Assembly (NCBI GenBank): GCA_003640385.1
Contig: RCAB01000504.1
Span: 1 to 43,918 of the forward strand
Reading direction: 5' to 3'
Length of the DNA: 43,918 nucleotides
Source of the DNA: Setaria digitata
Lineage: Eukaryota; Nematoda; Chromadorea; Rhabditida; Setariidae
The notes below the pieces were generated by a model. It made no database searches and was not told where the DNA came from. It saw nothing but the letters and a program-made list of their open reading frames with translations. Positions 1 to 13,280 of the stretch are shown here, piece by piece; the stretch's first letter is position 1, and the number at the start of each line of letters is the position of its first letter. The translations under genes and the position numbers were made by a program.

Positions 1-2955
1 TTTATTCAGCAATTAATTACAATTAATTTACTTTTTTCATTGCACGTAACCATAATTTCAAAGCTCTCAGATTTTCACCATTAATTACAGTTTTCCGCGG
101 TATTTCAGACATTAACATATGACGAAGAGCAGTTATAATATCCATCATTTGAACCTTAAAATTATTTTACAGTTTCCAGGAAAAGAAGCTAATTATACCT
201 TTTTCTCATAAAAAAAAGAAAAATTATATAAGGTAAATGTACTTCGAATTGACTCCAAGTGACCAACATCTTCTGATCATCAGATGTTTTCCCATCTCGT
301 AACACTTCATTCTAAAATTACGAATAAAATTTAATTTCAACAATTTAAAATTTATGTCTAATTTATCTCATTCAGCTGCAATATTTTAGTATCTGCTGGC
401 AATGTTCTAAACTTTTGTTTCTCCACTAATCTCTCGCAATATTTGTAAATGAGAGTATTATACATTATTGGAGTGCCAATAAAAAATAATTTCATTTCAA
501 ATAACCTCTTCAAAAAGAAATAAAAAATTCTCTGAAATATAAATGAGTCTTCTCTGAAACACTAATGAATTAGGAACAAAAAAGAAAATTTCTCAGAACA
601 TAAATAAATAATTAATAAATTAAAGAGAGAGAGAGAGAGAGAGAGCGGGAGAAAAAAAAAAAAAAGAGTGAAAATTCAACATGATACCTGTTGCAGGTCA
701 AGAGTGCCAGTTAACGGAATTTCTGCTAAATGTTCATTAATTTTATTTTGCATTTGAAGCCAACTATCATGTTCTCTGAAGAATAAGCATAACTCTCGAA
801 TTATCAAATCATATAGTACAACGATAAATAACAATAACAAAAACAGCCATAAAATCGAGAGAGAGAGAAAGAGAAAAAAAAAAAATAATAAGAAAAAAAT
901 TTACTTCGAAATATACAATGGAACTGGATCGCCTTTTTTAAGCAAAAATAGTCGAGATTTTCCTGATGGTGCCATAATACCAAACTGATGAGCTATTGGA
1001 TTACTACGTTGTATCTGTGCCACGAAAAGTCGTTTATCGTTTGCAAACGCTATCATTTCCTATTAAAAAAAAAGAAAAAAAAAAAAGAAAGAAAAAAAAA
1101 TTACAATCATATAAAAAATGAATAAAATAAATTACAAAATATATTGGCATTTTTTGACACAGAATACAACACCACTTACCTCCTCCTTAATCTAGCAAAT
1201 GACCAACATTATTACGACATTCTTGATACATCACTATTTTATAACTTCTATTTATTCTTTTATTATCATTATTAATACTGTTATTGTTATTATTATTATT
1301 ATTATTAATTATCATTAATTATTATTAGTTATTACTAATTATTATTCACATAAATTAGGAAATGGAAAATTTTTAAAAAATTATAACAAACATTATGAAC
1401 AATTATAGCACATAGCAAGTGATATCAGGCATTTGCTAACCGACATTACTAATCAAAACTATAAAATTATTAAATAGCATCATTTACCGCCCAAGCTGTC
1501 CTCGACGGGTTATCTTCAACGATCAATGCTAGTAACGATGCAGCAGGCGGTATTGTCGGCAAAATATCTTCAAGTCTGATATAACTAAAAAAAAAAAAAG
1601 CGAAAAAAAGACTGGCAAATTAAATAATTAAAAAAAAGCTCAAAAATTCACCCTAAATCAAGTATTCCTTTAATAAATTTATATCGATAACTTATGCAAA
1701 GAAATACTTTTCATTTATTACTTATAATTAATAATACAACCAAATTAAATTAACATTTTTAGATGATATGATATGGGCTATGATGATATTGCCTAAATCC
1801 TAGGGATCGATGAAAATTAGTTTGTTTTAAAAACTTTTTTAACGCTATCAAGATGAAAAAAAAAAAAAAAAAAAAAATTAGACATACTTATTGCTAGTCT
1901 GGAAATTTGGCCATTCTGCTGGTCTTCGATAAGTCCAATCATTATAGACCAATTGAGCAATATCCAATGCTACTTCATCCAAATTATACTTATTTCCCAT
2001 ATATCGGATGGCGTCATTTGGACTCGTTGACATATATTTGAAATACTGAATAAAAAAAAAAAAATAAAGCATAATTCACCAAGCATTTCTCATACTTTTT
2101 CATTCTACTCTTTGAATTCGAATTTGATTATTATCATTTTGAGTAATTTTAAATGTTATAATTTCATCAATATCATTTTCTTTTTTTTTTTTTTTTTTTT
2201 TGTAGCTTAAGTAATTCCAACTTCATCAGTAATGAAAAAACTAATTATTACTTAATAGGACAAAAGTGTTAAAGATCAGTATGACTGAAAACAAATCATT
2301 AGCATAGCAAATTGATTAGAAGTATCATAGAATAAACACTGATCTGTAGCGATCACTAAGCTTGATAGAGCAACGTTGAAATTATATGGTCTAAAAACAA
2401 TTAGTTTTAAAAAATTAAGGGAAACTTTTTTAAGTCTATTGTTCGATGCTCTAAATAAAAAATTAAAAATAAGCAAATTTAAAATGAAAGAAAAGTAAAT
2501 AAATAATATGTGAAAGTAAAAGATAATTGAAAAAGAATTAATTAGAAAAAATTGCAGCAATAAAAAATATATCGGAAAGTAATTATGGAAGGATATAATT
2601 TACTTTAATACTTGGAAAAGCATCAACATTATGATCACGGCATAGACCTAAATTCTGATCATCAGCACAGTCTACGGCTGCAATTCTTACGATATTCTTC
2701 CATTGATTTAACTGCCTGAAAATTTAAAAAAAAAAAAAAAAAAAATGTTAACATATCAGTAATTATTAACTGATAATAAATAAAGCATAGCGATATGGAA
2801 AACTTCATAAAATATACAAAATATATTTGCTGTTATGTTTTTCTTCTTCTTCTCCCTCATTATATAGTTCCAATTTTAACTCAGTGATTATTCTTACTAG
2901 AGAAATTAGAAATTAGTCGATTATTTCTGATAATCTAATCTCTGTACCCCTGGCT

Positions 2956-2989
<34 letters not shown>

Positions 2990-4491
2990 AAAAGCGATAA
3001 TAAATTTTTAAGTTAATTAGACCACTACTTCGACAGGAATATGAAATAAATAAACAGAAGAAATTCAATCTGATATCCGTAAAATTTTTTGTAAAGCTCC
3101 TTAAAAACAACTTAAGAATTAGTACAATGTACAATAATTTTGTCATTTGTGGGCTTGTTAGAATTAAACGTAGGAAAAAGACTTGTTCATTGATTTAGAC
3201 GAGAATAACTTCAGGAATCTCAACTAGGGGAAATGAGCAGAAGTTCATTTCCCTATGCTAAAAGAATAGTAAAAAGCTATGAAGAAGAAAAAATGACCAA
3301 TTTTCAACTTCCCAATTTTTCTTTAATTATCAATACTTTCAAATTTTAGGACAGAAAAAAAAAAAAAAAAAAAGTATCTAAGTAATTCACTCCATTCATT
3401 CTCTACCTTTTGCTTAAAAATAACATTTTAGCAGGAGGGAGGGGAGAAGGAGAAAAAAAAAAGCTTAATTTACTTAATTAATTAATTTGATTATTATTCA
3501 AAATAAAAATAAATTTTCCTTACTTTGCAAGTTGTTTATAAGTTTCCGCATAACCAATGCAAGCGCCACACCAACTCGAATAAAATTCTACGAAGAAAAC
3601 TTGCCTCTAAAATACAATCACATTCATCTTACCTGAGATATCTTATTAGCATAATTTACAAAACCTCTAATAAACTTTTGCATCAATTGATGAAATGCAC
3701 AGAACAGATATGATATGATTTGAGCAGTAAAATTAAATAAATAAACTCAAACTGTGTAATTTAATCAATGATAGAAGAGCAGTATTTCTGAATAAAAAAT
3801 TAGTCTAATAGGAAATTAAATTAGAATGTCATAAAGCAGAATATAACTATATCATATCAGAGATTTTTTTTTTTTTTTTTTGCCGATTAGTATATTTACT
3901 AAATAAAAGTGTGGAGTCATTTCACTTCACTAGTATTTCATTTCTAATTTACTGAAACAAGAGCAAGCAGTACAAGTTTAGTGCTTGATAAGAAATCATC
4001 AAAAAAAAGAAAGAAAAAAAAAATCAAAAAGAAATGTATATCAAATCAGAATTCTAATATTATCCCCTAAATATTTTTGAAAAAAAAAAAAAAAAAAGAA
4101 AGGAATTTCCCTTACATTTTTTTTTTCTGCAGAAATATTAATTAAATTATTGAAATAGCAAAATTCTAGAAATATTTTCAAATGGTTCAAGGTTTAGAAG
4201 AAAATAAAAAATAAATAAAATTACAATAATTTAATAATTATGCTCGATGCAGGAAATTAAATTTAATAATGAAACATTTCAAAGAGCTAATTAATTAACA
4301 TTTAACCTTACTTGATTGTATACTTTTGGGGCAAAATTATTAGCATTCAAAATAGTTATATGATCATTGGGACTATATAAAGAGGATGGAACTGGCTCTT
4401 CATTTTCATCTTCTGCAACCGTTATCTGCCCAAGAAATATGATCGAAATAATGATAAACAATGTGCACAGATATTTATCACTTCCAGTCAT
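1..4491 (-). CDS. Quiescin sulfhydryl oxidase (QSOX), 5' part of gene, truncated by left window edge
   Basis: QSOX enzymes make disulfides in secreted proteins, passing electrons from a thioredoxin-like domain to an FAD-binding Erv/ALR domain and then to oxygen. Coding exons on the minus strand, in order: 4312-4491, 3524-3606, 2604-2715, 1888-2045, 1488-1575, 905-1059, 688-775, 32-154. All phases join, giving 329 codons. Residues 1-26 form a hydrophobic signal peptide (MTGSDKYLCTLFIIISIIFL, then GQITVA). The first thioredoxin domain has FVEFYSSWCGACIGYAETYK, with the active-site pair at Cys73/Cys76, followed by VRIAAVDCADDQNLGLCRDH and NVDAFPSIK, both typical of QSOX. Next come a second, inactive-looking thioredoxin fold and the helical linker ending in GENLRALKLWLRAMKK. 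The donor at 30-31 (GTAAAT) leads out of the window, so the Erv domain with its CxxC is not visible. The active site is CGAC, not the animal-typical CGHC. An ERp/PDI-like protein is the alternative, but the post-thioredoxin segments favour QSOX. Confidence 0.85.
620..668. repeat. (GA)n plus A-rich simple repeat in QSOX intron 7 region
   Basis: About 11 GA units run from roughly 625 to 645, followed by an A-tract, just downstream (in gene sense) of the exon at 688-775. Ordinary microsatellite. Confidence 0.9.
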
Positions 4492-4503
4492 TATCGTTGT
4501 TAT

Positions 4504-4512
4504 CTGTAATTA
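4504..4512 (-). promoter_or_regulatory. 3' splice site 12 nt upstream of the QSOX start codon
   Basis: On the minus strand the sequence reads AATTATAATTACAG, then ATAACAACGATA, then the ATG at 4491. A good 3' splice site with no coding sequence before it means either a spliced-leader acceptor or the 3' end of an intron in the 5' UTR. A candidate partner donor lies at 13279-13280. Confidence 0.55.
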
Positions 4513-4678
4513 TAATTAATAATATTATTTAAAATTAGCTCGAATAAGATGAAATTCTTCAAAATTCATTACGATATTATACTAAATCAAATATTTTTTG
4601 ACTTTTTTTTTTTTAATTTTAATAATATTAAAAATCAAAAACTATTTCAATAATTTTAACAAAATAACATCCGCCTCC

Positions 4679-4709
<31 letters not shown>

Positions 4710-5179
4710 TCCTAATAAATTAATTTGGAAAAATTTTATAATTTTCTGATTCGATGTTACAGAATTGAAAAAATTTTATAGTATGTTAAGATAAGATATT
4801 CATCTATGTAATCTCATTGTGCAACAATTTATTTTAATTCTTTCATTAAATTATTGAGAAATAAAAAACTAACGAAAAAAGGCAAAATAAATTGTGCAAA
4901 AGAAAAAAATTAGACAATGAAAAAAATATTCCTTATTCAAGATTAATTTCTCTACTGATCACCGAAATTGATAATCATTCAATCAATTGTTTGTATACAT
5001 ATATACATCATCATAAAAGATCAAAATAATGAAATAGAAGATTTAATTAAACTAATCAGTAGGAATTGTCAAAAAAAAAAAGGAAAAATTTAAGAGTAAA
5101 ATTTTCTAAAATGGGAAATTTCTTCATTATTCTGAATTGAGAAAAGATAAGAAAAAAGAAAACGTTGACAAAAATAGCG

Positions 5180-5211
<32 letters not shown>

Positions 5212-6551
5212 CAAAAGAATAATTAAGCATTCATTGACAAATATTCAATAATGCAAAATTTAATTAATAATAGCAATTTTTTTTTTTTAATTAATATAAT
5301 TGAATGTAAAAAGAAAGAAATAATAAATGATTAATTTGTGAAATGTTTCACTGCCTAAAAGATCGCTTAGCAACAGCTGCTTATTAGTATTTATGAATTT
5401 TCATCTTCTCACTCATTCAATTATCTTTTCTTTTTTTTTTTTTTTTTAAATAGAGCTTCAAAAATAATAAACTCCAACAATTTCATCATTTATTTTAAAA
5501 ATTTTACAAGTGATACAAACATATTTCATTGTTAAAAATTGTTAAGAAAAAAAAAAAAAAAAAGAAAACAACGACAAAGCTATTATCATTGTAGTTAACG
5601 CTTATCTCTGAAATCATTTTCTATAACATTTGTTCTTTTTTTTTTTTTAACTATATGAAAATATTGACAGATATTATTTGTACTTAATGAATATCAGTGG
5701 TAATCAATAATTGCAATTAATAAGATTTATGAAATATTAATATTAATTAGTAGGATTTATAAAATATTAATAACTTGTAATTCATTATCAATTACACTAC
5801 TAATGATTATACACATCTAAGTAGGTAACATTCTCCAACATATATATATATGTCACAGAATGTTACGGATGATTAAATAGATGACCATTGATGAAAAGGC
5901 GAGAGGAGGTCAACTGTTTCATAACTGATATAAAATTGTGAATTTTCAATAAATACAGTATTGATAGGAATGCAAACCTTTAATATTTCAAACACTTTAA
6001 CAACTAAATGATCTCTTATGTTTCCGTCAACAAGTGATGTTCATTTAATATAATATATGTTAAATAATTACTTGCTGATATATTTTTAAACAAAAATTGA
6101 AAGAGATGTGTTGACAATTTTGCAACGATAAAAAAAGCGAAAGGAAAATGAGACGTTGAAAAGATGAATGAAAAAAATAAATAAAATAAAAAGTAAAAAA
6201 TAAAATTACAATCATAAAAGTTCTTATTTGAATTTTCATTCTCAAAAAGAAAATGTTATTTAAATTTTTAATTATTCAAATCGCATCGAGAATGAATAAA
6301 AATTTATTTAATAAAACAAAAGGAATGAAAGAAACACATATTTTCATCTATTCATATAACTAGAGAAGAAAAGAGGAATGAAAAAATTAAACAAATATTT
6401 GTCAGATAGTTTCAAAAATCGATGGAAATATGAAAAATATATATATATATAAAAATAAAAATAAATAATCAGAAATGTAACAAAAAAGAAAAAAAGTACC
6501 AGTAAAATAAATGTTATTCATTCAATTTAATTACTGCTATTCGATTATAAT

Positions 6552-6808
6552 GAGCTCACAATGTAGAGCCATAGAAAGTAAAAAAAAAAAAAGAAAAAAA
6601 TGAAATATTCATTTGGTGAAAAAAAAAAAAAGGAAAATTAAATTTTTGTGTATGATGAAAAAAATATGCAAAATAAAATATANGAGCTCACAATGTAGAG
6701 CCATAGAAAGTAAAAAAAAGAAAAAAATGAAATATTCATTTGGTGAAAAAAAAGAAAGGAAAATTAAATTTTTGTGTATGATGAAAAAAATATGCAAAAT
6801 AAAATATA
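6552..6808. repeat. Direct duplication around a single N (contig seam)
   Basis: The block starting gagctcacaatgtagagcca at 6552 and running to 6682 is repeated almost base for base from 6684 to about 6808. The two copies differ mainly in A-run lengths. One N at 6683 separates them. This looks like overlapping contig ends that were joined without being merged. Confidence 0.85.
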
Positions 6809-9489
6809 AGAATACTAAAAAAAAAAAAAAAAAAAAAGAGCTATAAATAATTAAAACTAAAAAATTACAAAATATGTGGACAAAAAAATAATAATCTTAC
6901 AAGAAGTAAAGGATGAAAATTTTTAAAGGATATTTTTTAATGCTTTCATAAAATATTTTAAAATATATACATGGATAAATATTTATAATAATATGAAATA
7001 ATAAAGAAATTATAAATCTATATAAATATAAAACAACAAATTTATTGGTAACATTTTATAGTAAAAAAAAAAATTAAAATTTGATTAATATTAAAGAAAA
7101 GAGACATAAATCCAACCTCGATTGCAAAAAAAGAAAAAAATTTGTAAATTTAAAAAAAAAAAATTGAAAATTATACATGCCTGTAGATTAATTTGCTACT
7201 GAACCTCTTCCAGTTAATCAACACTTCAAATCAACCGAACAATTAAATTCAAAATACAAAAAATTATCAAACCATCAATTCTATTACAGTGCATCTCTTG
7301 CTACTGCTAATTAAATATTACAGCAATTATATGCAAATAATTTATTGCAATTATCTCTAAAATTTTTTTCTCTTTTCTCTTTTTTTGATTTTTCTCTTAA
7401 TGATATATATTAACAATAATAAAAACTGATGTAAATTTATTTAAGATAATGCTAAAAATTGAATGATTAATTTAAATTAGTTTAGGTTTACGAAATTTTT
7501 TTTTCTTCTATTTTTTTTTTTTCCTTTCCTATCAAATAATAAGTTACTTTTTTCATCCTTTTTACTTCGCTCTTTTCTTCTTTTTCTTTCCCCCCCCCCC
7601 CATCCTTCCTTCGTTAAATTAATTTAAAGAAAAATTTAATCTTTGCTAATAATTTATGAGTGAAATTGCTAAAAATCAATAGATCGATGAATAAAAAATG
7701 TTCAAAATCTAGACAATTTGACAATAAGTAAAGGTAAGAGTGATGACCTTGCAATGAATTATTGATAGGAAAAAAAAAAAACTAGTTTTCAAGTAAATGA
7801 CGTTGCATTTTCATTTCGTGTAAAATGAAAATATTAATTGTATAAAATTTAACTATTTAATTAAGATTATTTAATTACCCTTATGATTTAATACTTCGTT
7901 AGTTAGCTTTAATATACATATTAATTAATAAATAATTTAAAAAAAAATCTTCAACATTATTATAACGATTATTATTATTATTATTATTCCTATTATTACA
8001 ATAATTATTATTATTACTTTTTTAAGAAGAAGATCTTTAATATATGCGTTTTTTTTTTTTAATTTTTAATTTTCAATTATTCTTTTAAAACAGAAATTTG
8101 ATTATTTTATTCACTCGATAATGTAGTAATTTAATACAGGAATAAAATTATCCTTCAAATATAGGTACACTGATATGCATATCCAATTGCTTATATCTAT
8201 TTATATTTAATTATTTACCAAAAATTTCTAACAAAAAAAAAACACATGTATAGTATACCTTCTGTGTAATGAATGAATCATGCCAAAGTTAAATTTTTTT
8301 GATATATTTCAAAGATAATTACTGCTAAAAAAAAAAAAAAAATTGCTATTAATTTAATTTCATTTCATAATCAATAAAATATTTCATGCTATATAGTATT
8401 TTTTAGAATCATATAACTTTTTTTTAAAACAGTTATTCCAAATAAACAAAAAAAAAAAAAAAAATGTACAGTACTAAAATAAGTCAACAAAGTAACTTTA
8501 ACAACGAAAAAAAAAAAAAGAAGCGAAAAAAGAGAAGTAAAATATAAAAATGAAATGAAATTCGAAAAATTACACACACACACACACACACAACACTAAA
8601 ATATTATATAGCTGAAAAAAAAAAAAAAAAAAAAATCAAAATCAAAATAAGTGGAAAAGTCAACAGAAGAAGAAATTTTAACACTGTATTATTTGCGATT
8701 GCTTTAATTTCAAATATTCAAAAATTTATTTGTTTAATTATTCACTAATTCTTTTCCTTCTACTCCTCTCTCTCTCTCAGCTCCTTTACTATGCATTTTT
8801 CGTCTTACTACCTCAACTAGTTTAAATAAAAAATAAACTTAAATTGAAATCTTAGCAAAATTACAATAATGAAATTTTGGGGATTTCATTAAAAATTATC
8901 ATTTATCATCTCTTTGTTTTATTTCTATTCAAATAATTTACCAGAAAAAAAAAAAAAAAAAAAAAAGCAAGAAAGAAAAGAAACATTTTATGCAATGAAT
9001 GATATTACTGCACAATGATCGAATCAACTAGACTGTTCTATGATCAGCTAGTTAGCTTGAAAAATTAAATGATGACAAATTTCAGACTTATTCCTAAGCC
9101 AAAGACTTTTGTTTAAAAAAAAAATCTTACTCTAAGACTGTCTTTTCATATTGCATATTGCCTGCTTGCCCTTTTTAAAACAGCCATTCAATTCATTATA
9201 TTACAATTTAAATTTTCAAAATTGAACAAGTACCACAATTTTGGAAGCTTTTTGACAATAGCAGAAAATAATTAAAAGATTTTAGAACATTTATATAGAA
9301 TTTCATTTACATAGGTGTGTCGACCAGCTATTCATTACTAGAATGAAATTTGAAAAAAAAAAAAAAAAAAAACAGCAATATTTTTATTTTCTTAACAAAT
9401 TACCAAAAACACTTCTTTAAACAAAGCCAATTTAAAAATGAATTCCATTTAAGATATGTTTATGAAATTCATAAAAATGGAAAAAAATA

Positions 9490-9796
9490 ATAATATAATA
9501 ATAATAATAATATAATTATGATAATAATAATAATAATTAATAATAATAAGTAAATAATAATAATTAATAATAATAACAGATAATAATAATTAATAATAAT
9601 AACTAATAATAATAATTATAATAATATTAATAGTAATAATGAGGAANTAATAATAATAATAATATAATTATGATAATAATAATAATAATTAATAATAATA
9701 AGTAAATAATAATAATTAATAATAATAACAGATAATAATAATTAATAATAATAACTAATAATAATAATTATAATAATATTAATAGTAATAATGAGG
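9490..9796. repeat. TAA-rich direct duplication around a single N (contig seam)
   Basis: About 150 bp of TAA/TAATAATTA-type sequence ending in aatgaggaa (9645) is repeated from 9647 to about 9796, again ending in aatgagg. A lone N sits at 9646. The sequence is low complexity, but the irregular positions (aagtaaat, aacagat, aactaat) match between copies. Confidence 0.85.
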
Positions 9797-10138
9797 AAAA
9801 CTCTTCCTAAATATTATTAAGTGTTAAATCATTTGAAATGAAAAGAAAAAAGAAAAAAAAAAAAAGCGATAGTACATGATATCAATTTTTTAATTTCATT
9901 ACTTTAATATTGTTTAATTAAAATTGTAGGTATCTTTTTCTTTCTCTACTTCTTTCTGAAGTTTCAATTCTGTAAAATTTATTCGACACTTGACCAAGTT
10001 TTTTCCTTTTTTCTTTTCTTTTCTTTTGAAATTATTTTTCAAAATTTCATCAAATGTAATAATAATATAAATATAATAAGCGAATGGAAAGAAAGAAATT
10101 GGAAGATGTCAGATGATTCAAAAAAAAAAAAATCACTC

Positions 10139-10169
<31 letters not shown>

Positions 10170-10193
10170 TCTCTCTCTCTCTCTCCCTCTCTT
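10139..10193. repeat. (CT)n microsatellite with CCCTCT interruptions
   Basis: Polypyrimidine run of CT units broken twice by ccctct. It lies in the gene-poor interval upstream of QSOX. Confidence 0.9.
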
Positions 10194-10401
10194 TTCCTTC
10201 TTTCATTCATCATTCATTTCATTTCATAAATTCATTTCTCAAGAGCTGAAACGAAACGAATCAATCAGTAATGAAAGATAAAAAGAAGCAATAAAGAAAA
10301 AAAAAAAAAAAATAGAAAATAGAAAATTAACAATGTAATAAAACATTCATAACATAACAGCAACGGATAAAATTCCAAGAATTATTTATACAAACAATTA
10401 G

Positions 10402-10592
10402 AATTATTATTTCTATAAAATATATACAAAATATATAAATTAAAATTATTATTTCTATAAAATATATACAAAATATATAAATTAAAATTATTATTTCTAT
10501 AAAATATATACAAAATATATAAATTAAAATTATTATTTCTATAAAATATATACAAAATATATAAATTAAAATTATTATTTCTATAAAATATA
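10402..10592. repeat. 42-bp tandem repeat, about 4.5 copies
   Basis: The marker ttctat recurs at 10411, 10453, 10495, 10537 and 10579, an exact 42-bp period. Each unit carries attattatttctataaaa followed by tatatacaaaatatataaat. Copies are near identical, which indicates recent expansion. Confidence 0.92.
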
Positions 10593-10766
10593 TATATATA
10601 AATTTTTTTTTTTTTTTCGATGAAGGAACGAAAATGACAAAGGAATAATATATTTTAAATTCATTTGAAACTCATTCAGCACAATAATAAGTCCTAAACA
10701 TACACAAACAAATAAATAAATGATCAGAATAGGTAAGAAATGTGTACGATAATAATTCCCAAACAA

Positions 10767-10769
<3 letters not shown>

Positions 10770-10810
<41 letters not shown>
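10770..10810. repeat. (AC)n microsatellite ending at a single N
   Basis: About 20 CA units run into an N at 10811. Related sequence (aacaaataaataaa then gatcagaatag) lies on both sides, so this is another probable assembly seam. Confidence 0.85.
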
Positions 10811-13280
10811 NAACAAATAAATAAACAAATAAAATGATCAGAATAGAAAAGAAATGTAGTAGGGGGGATAACACCAAACAAACAAGTTCCATTTTCATAA
10901 ATATCCTCTTCAATGCGTTAATTTTCATCATGTTGTTGTTCCATAGATTTAAATTATTTACAATGATGGATGAAATTTTCATGTACTTAAAATAAGACAA
11001 AATTTATCATTCGGTAAAAAAAAAAAATTGATTAAAATTAAAATAAAACATCAATTTATAACATTAATTATTTCATTTAACAAATTTAAATTTATAAAAA
11101 AATTATTCATTTATAACTGAAATAACCTTATCATTTTTTTTTTTTTTTTTTTCAATATGAAAATATTATAATAAAATTAAAATTTTCCTTTCGCTATTTT
11201 TTTTTATCAGCAATATAAAATAATTTTGCATAATGTTTTTTTCCAGTTGATCATTTATCAACAGGATGAAAATTTTTTAAACTGATATCTAAAATAATGA
11301 AAATTAATTATGCTTTTCATTTGAAATTTTATTTCTTCTTTTTAGAACAAAATGATAATAATTTCTCATTTTAAATAATTTATCTCTTACTTTTGAAAAG
11401 GCAAAATCACAACATACATTATAAACTAAAACAAAATATATTTATAAGAAATAATTTTAACAATTAACACTCTCGAATGATACAATGATAGATATTCTCT
11501 TGGGTAAAATTGCTGCATTTCTATGTGTATTTGAATGACTGGAAAATTAAACAAATATTTCCTTACTTCATTTGCTTTTATCTATTTTTTTTTTCTTTTC
11601 TTTTTTAATATATCTTTTTCGGAATTGCAAAACGATAATTAGAATGGTTATAAAATCATAGAAGGAACAAATTTTCATGAAAAATTTAAATTTCCTAAAT
11701 GACAAGATAGAAAAATAATTATATATTGCGAGAAATGTAGAGGAAAATTATGTCTTATCAAGAAATTATACCTTATCGATTTATTTCACTGATAATTTCT
11801 ACTAAATACAGAAAGGTAAGTGAACAGTATGGCTATTCCTATTTTTAAAATAAAAAAATTTTACATTATTTTATAATGCGATTCCCAAGTTAGCTAAAAT
11901 GTTTGTAAAAATTAGCACAAGAATTTCTAGTTTTTTAAAATTTAGGAAAATAGTATTAAAAAGTTTATTGAGTAGAATTGGGAGAGTTCTGAAATTAAAT
12001 TCGAATTTATAAAGGCAATAATTAATGAATTTCTAAACAATGAACAAAAATTGCACAAGCACAATCTTTCGTAGAAGGAAATTACAAGTAAAATTACACA
12101 ACTGAATTTATCTGATAATGAAGTTTATTCATTCTAATTTCAATTATTTGAATTAGAAAAGACAATTTAAGAGAGGAGGAAAGGTTTTCTTTCTAATTGT
12201 AAAAGAAAATATAATTAAAAAGAGACATTTCGAAGATGTGCCATTTAATGTTTATTCCTAAATATTCTAACCATTCAAATTCACATTTCGTAAATAGTAA
12301 TAATGTAAAAAAAAAAAAAAAAAAATCACAAAATTTTTGCAATAAAGAAAATTCGAACAAAAATTAGGAAAATATAGATGAACAAAATTGGAGGAAAAAA
12401 GGGAAAAAAAAAAAAAAAAATGCCATTTTAAAAACGGTTTACATTTTGCTACCGGTAAATATTGTTCATTCAATCACTGATAATTGCAGTAAAAACGAGA
12501 ACAACAATTCATTAAACTGTTCTTCTTATTTATCATCCTATTTTTTGATGAGAAAAAAAAAAACACACACACAAAAACAAAACAAAATAAAAAAATGAAA
12601 AAAAAAAAAAAAAAAAAAAAGAAAGACAAAAGAGGATTAAAAAAAGAGGAAAAAAACAAAAAAAAAAAAAGAAAAGTAAAAAAGCAAAAATGTTAATAAT
12701 ATTGCTAAAAATTTTTGCACATATCATAATACATAATGTCAAACTTTTCTCCGACCAATTCTGTAATATAATGGAAAGTGTGAAAGGAAAGTGAAAAAAA
12801 GAAGGAGGAAAAAGTTTTATTTCTTTTCATTAAATGCACATAATAATAAATGATTGCTTTAATTTAATGGCAAAAATTACAAATGATAAAGCTGAGAAAA
12901 AAAAAAAAAAAAGAAAAAAGTATAAATGGCAAAGAAGAAATTAAAAAAAAAAAAAAAGAAAAAAGATATGGATAGAATGGAAAAGAAGCAAATTTCATTT
13001 ATTTCCTTTTCTCATTTCCTCAATACTGCATGATTATTACTTTAAAACCAATAATTTAGATTAGAAAGTGTAATTTATTACTTAACACTTAATTAAAGAT
13101 TTCCATCAGATTTATTAATTAAATATTTCGTTACAGTTAATAAACTGTGTGAATTAGTAGAAATGATAAAAGATTCTTGATGCAATTAGTAATGAAATAA
13201 TACATTAATAATGAAGTTAACATTAACATTAATAATTAATAAAGAAATAATAATTAAAAAAAAAAAAATAGTTTCATTAC

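Larger units (their letters stand above)
4513..13280. other. Gene-poor AT-rich interval (intergenic, or a long 5'-UTR intron of QSOX)
   Basis: I see no open frame with coding character here. The short frames that exist are runs of F/K from T/A homopolymers or read through microsatellites. The interval contains many A- or T-runs of 10-25 nt, (GA)n at 5181-5207, (CA)n at 8574-8591 and 10770-10810, (CT)n at 10139-10192, TAA-rich trinucleotide sequence at 9485-9800 and a 42-bp tandem repeat near 10400. If the putative non-coding exon at 13281 is real, most of this is a single intron of about 8.8 kb. Confidence 0.6.

Noticed and set aside
10581..11000. Minus-strand frames with VCVCVC runs
   Set aside because: Translation of a CA microsatellite across an N seam; no codon bias or domain.
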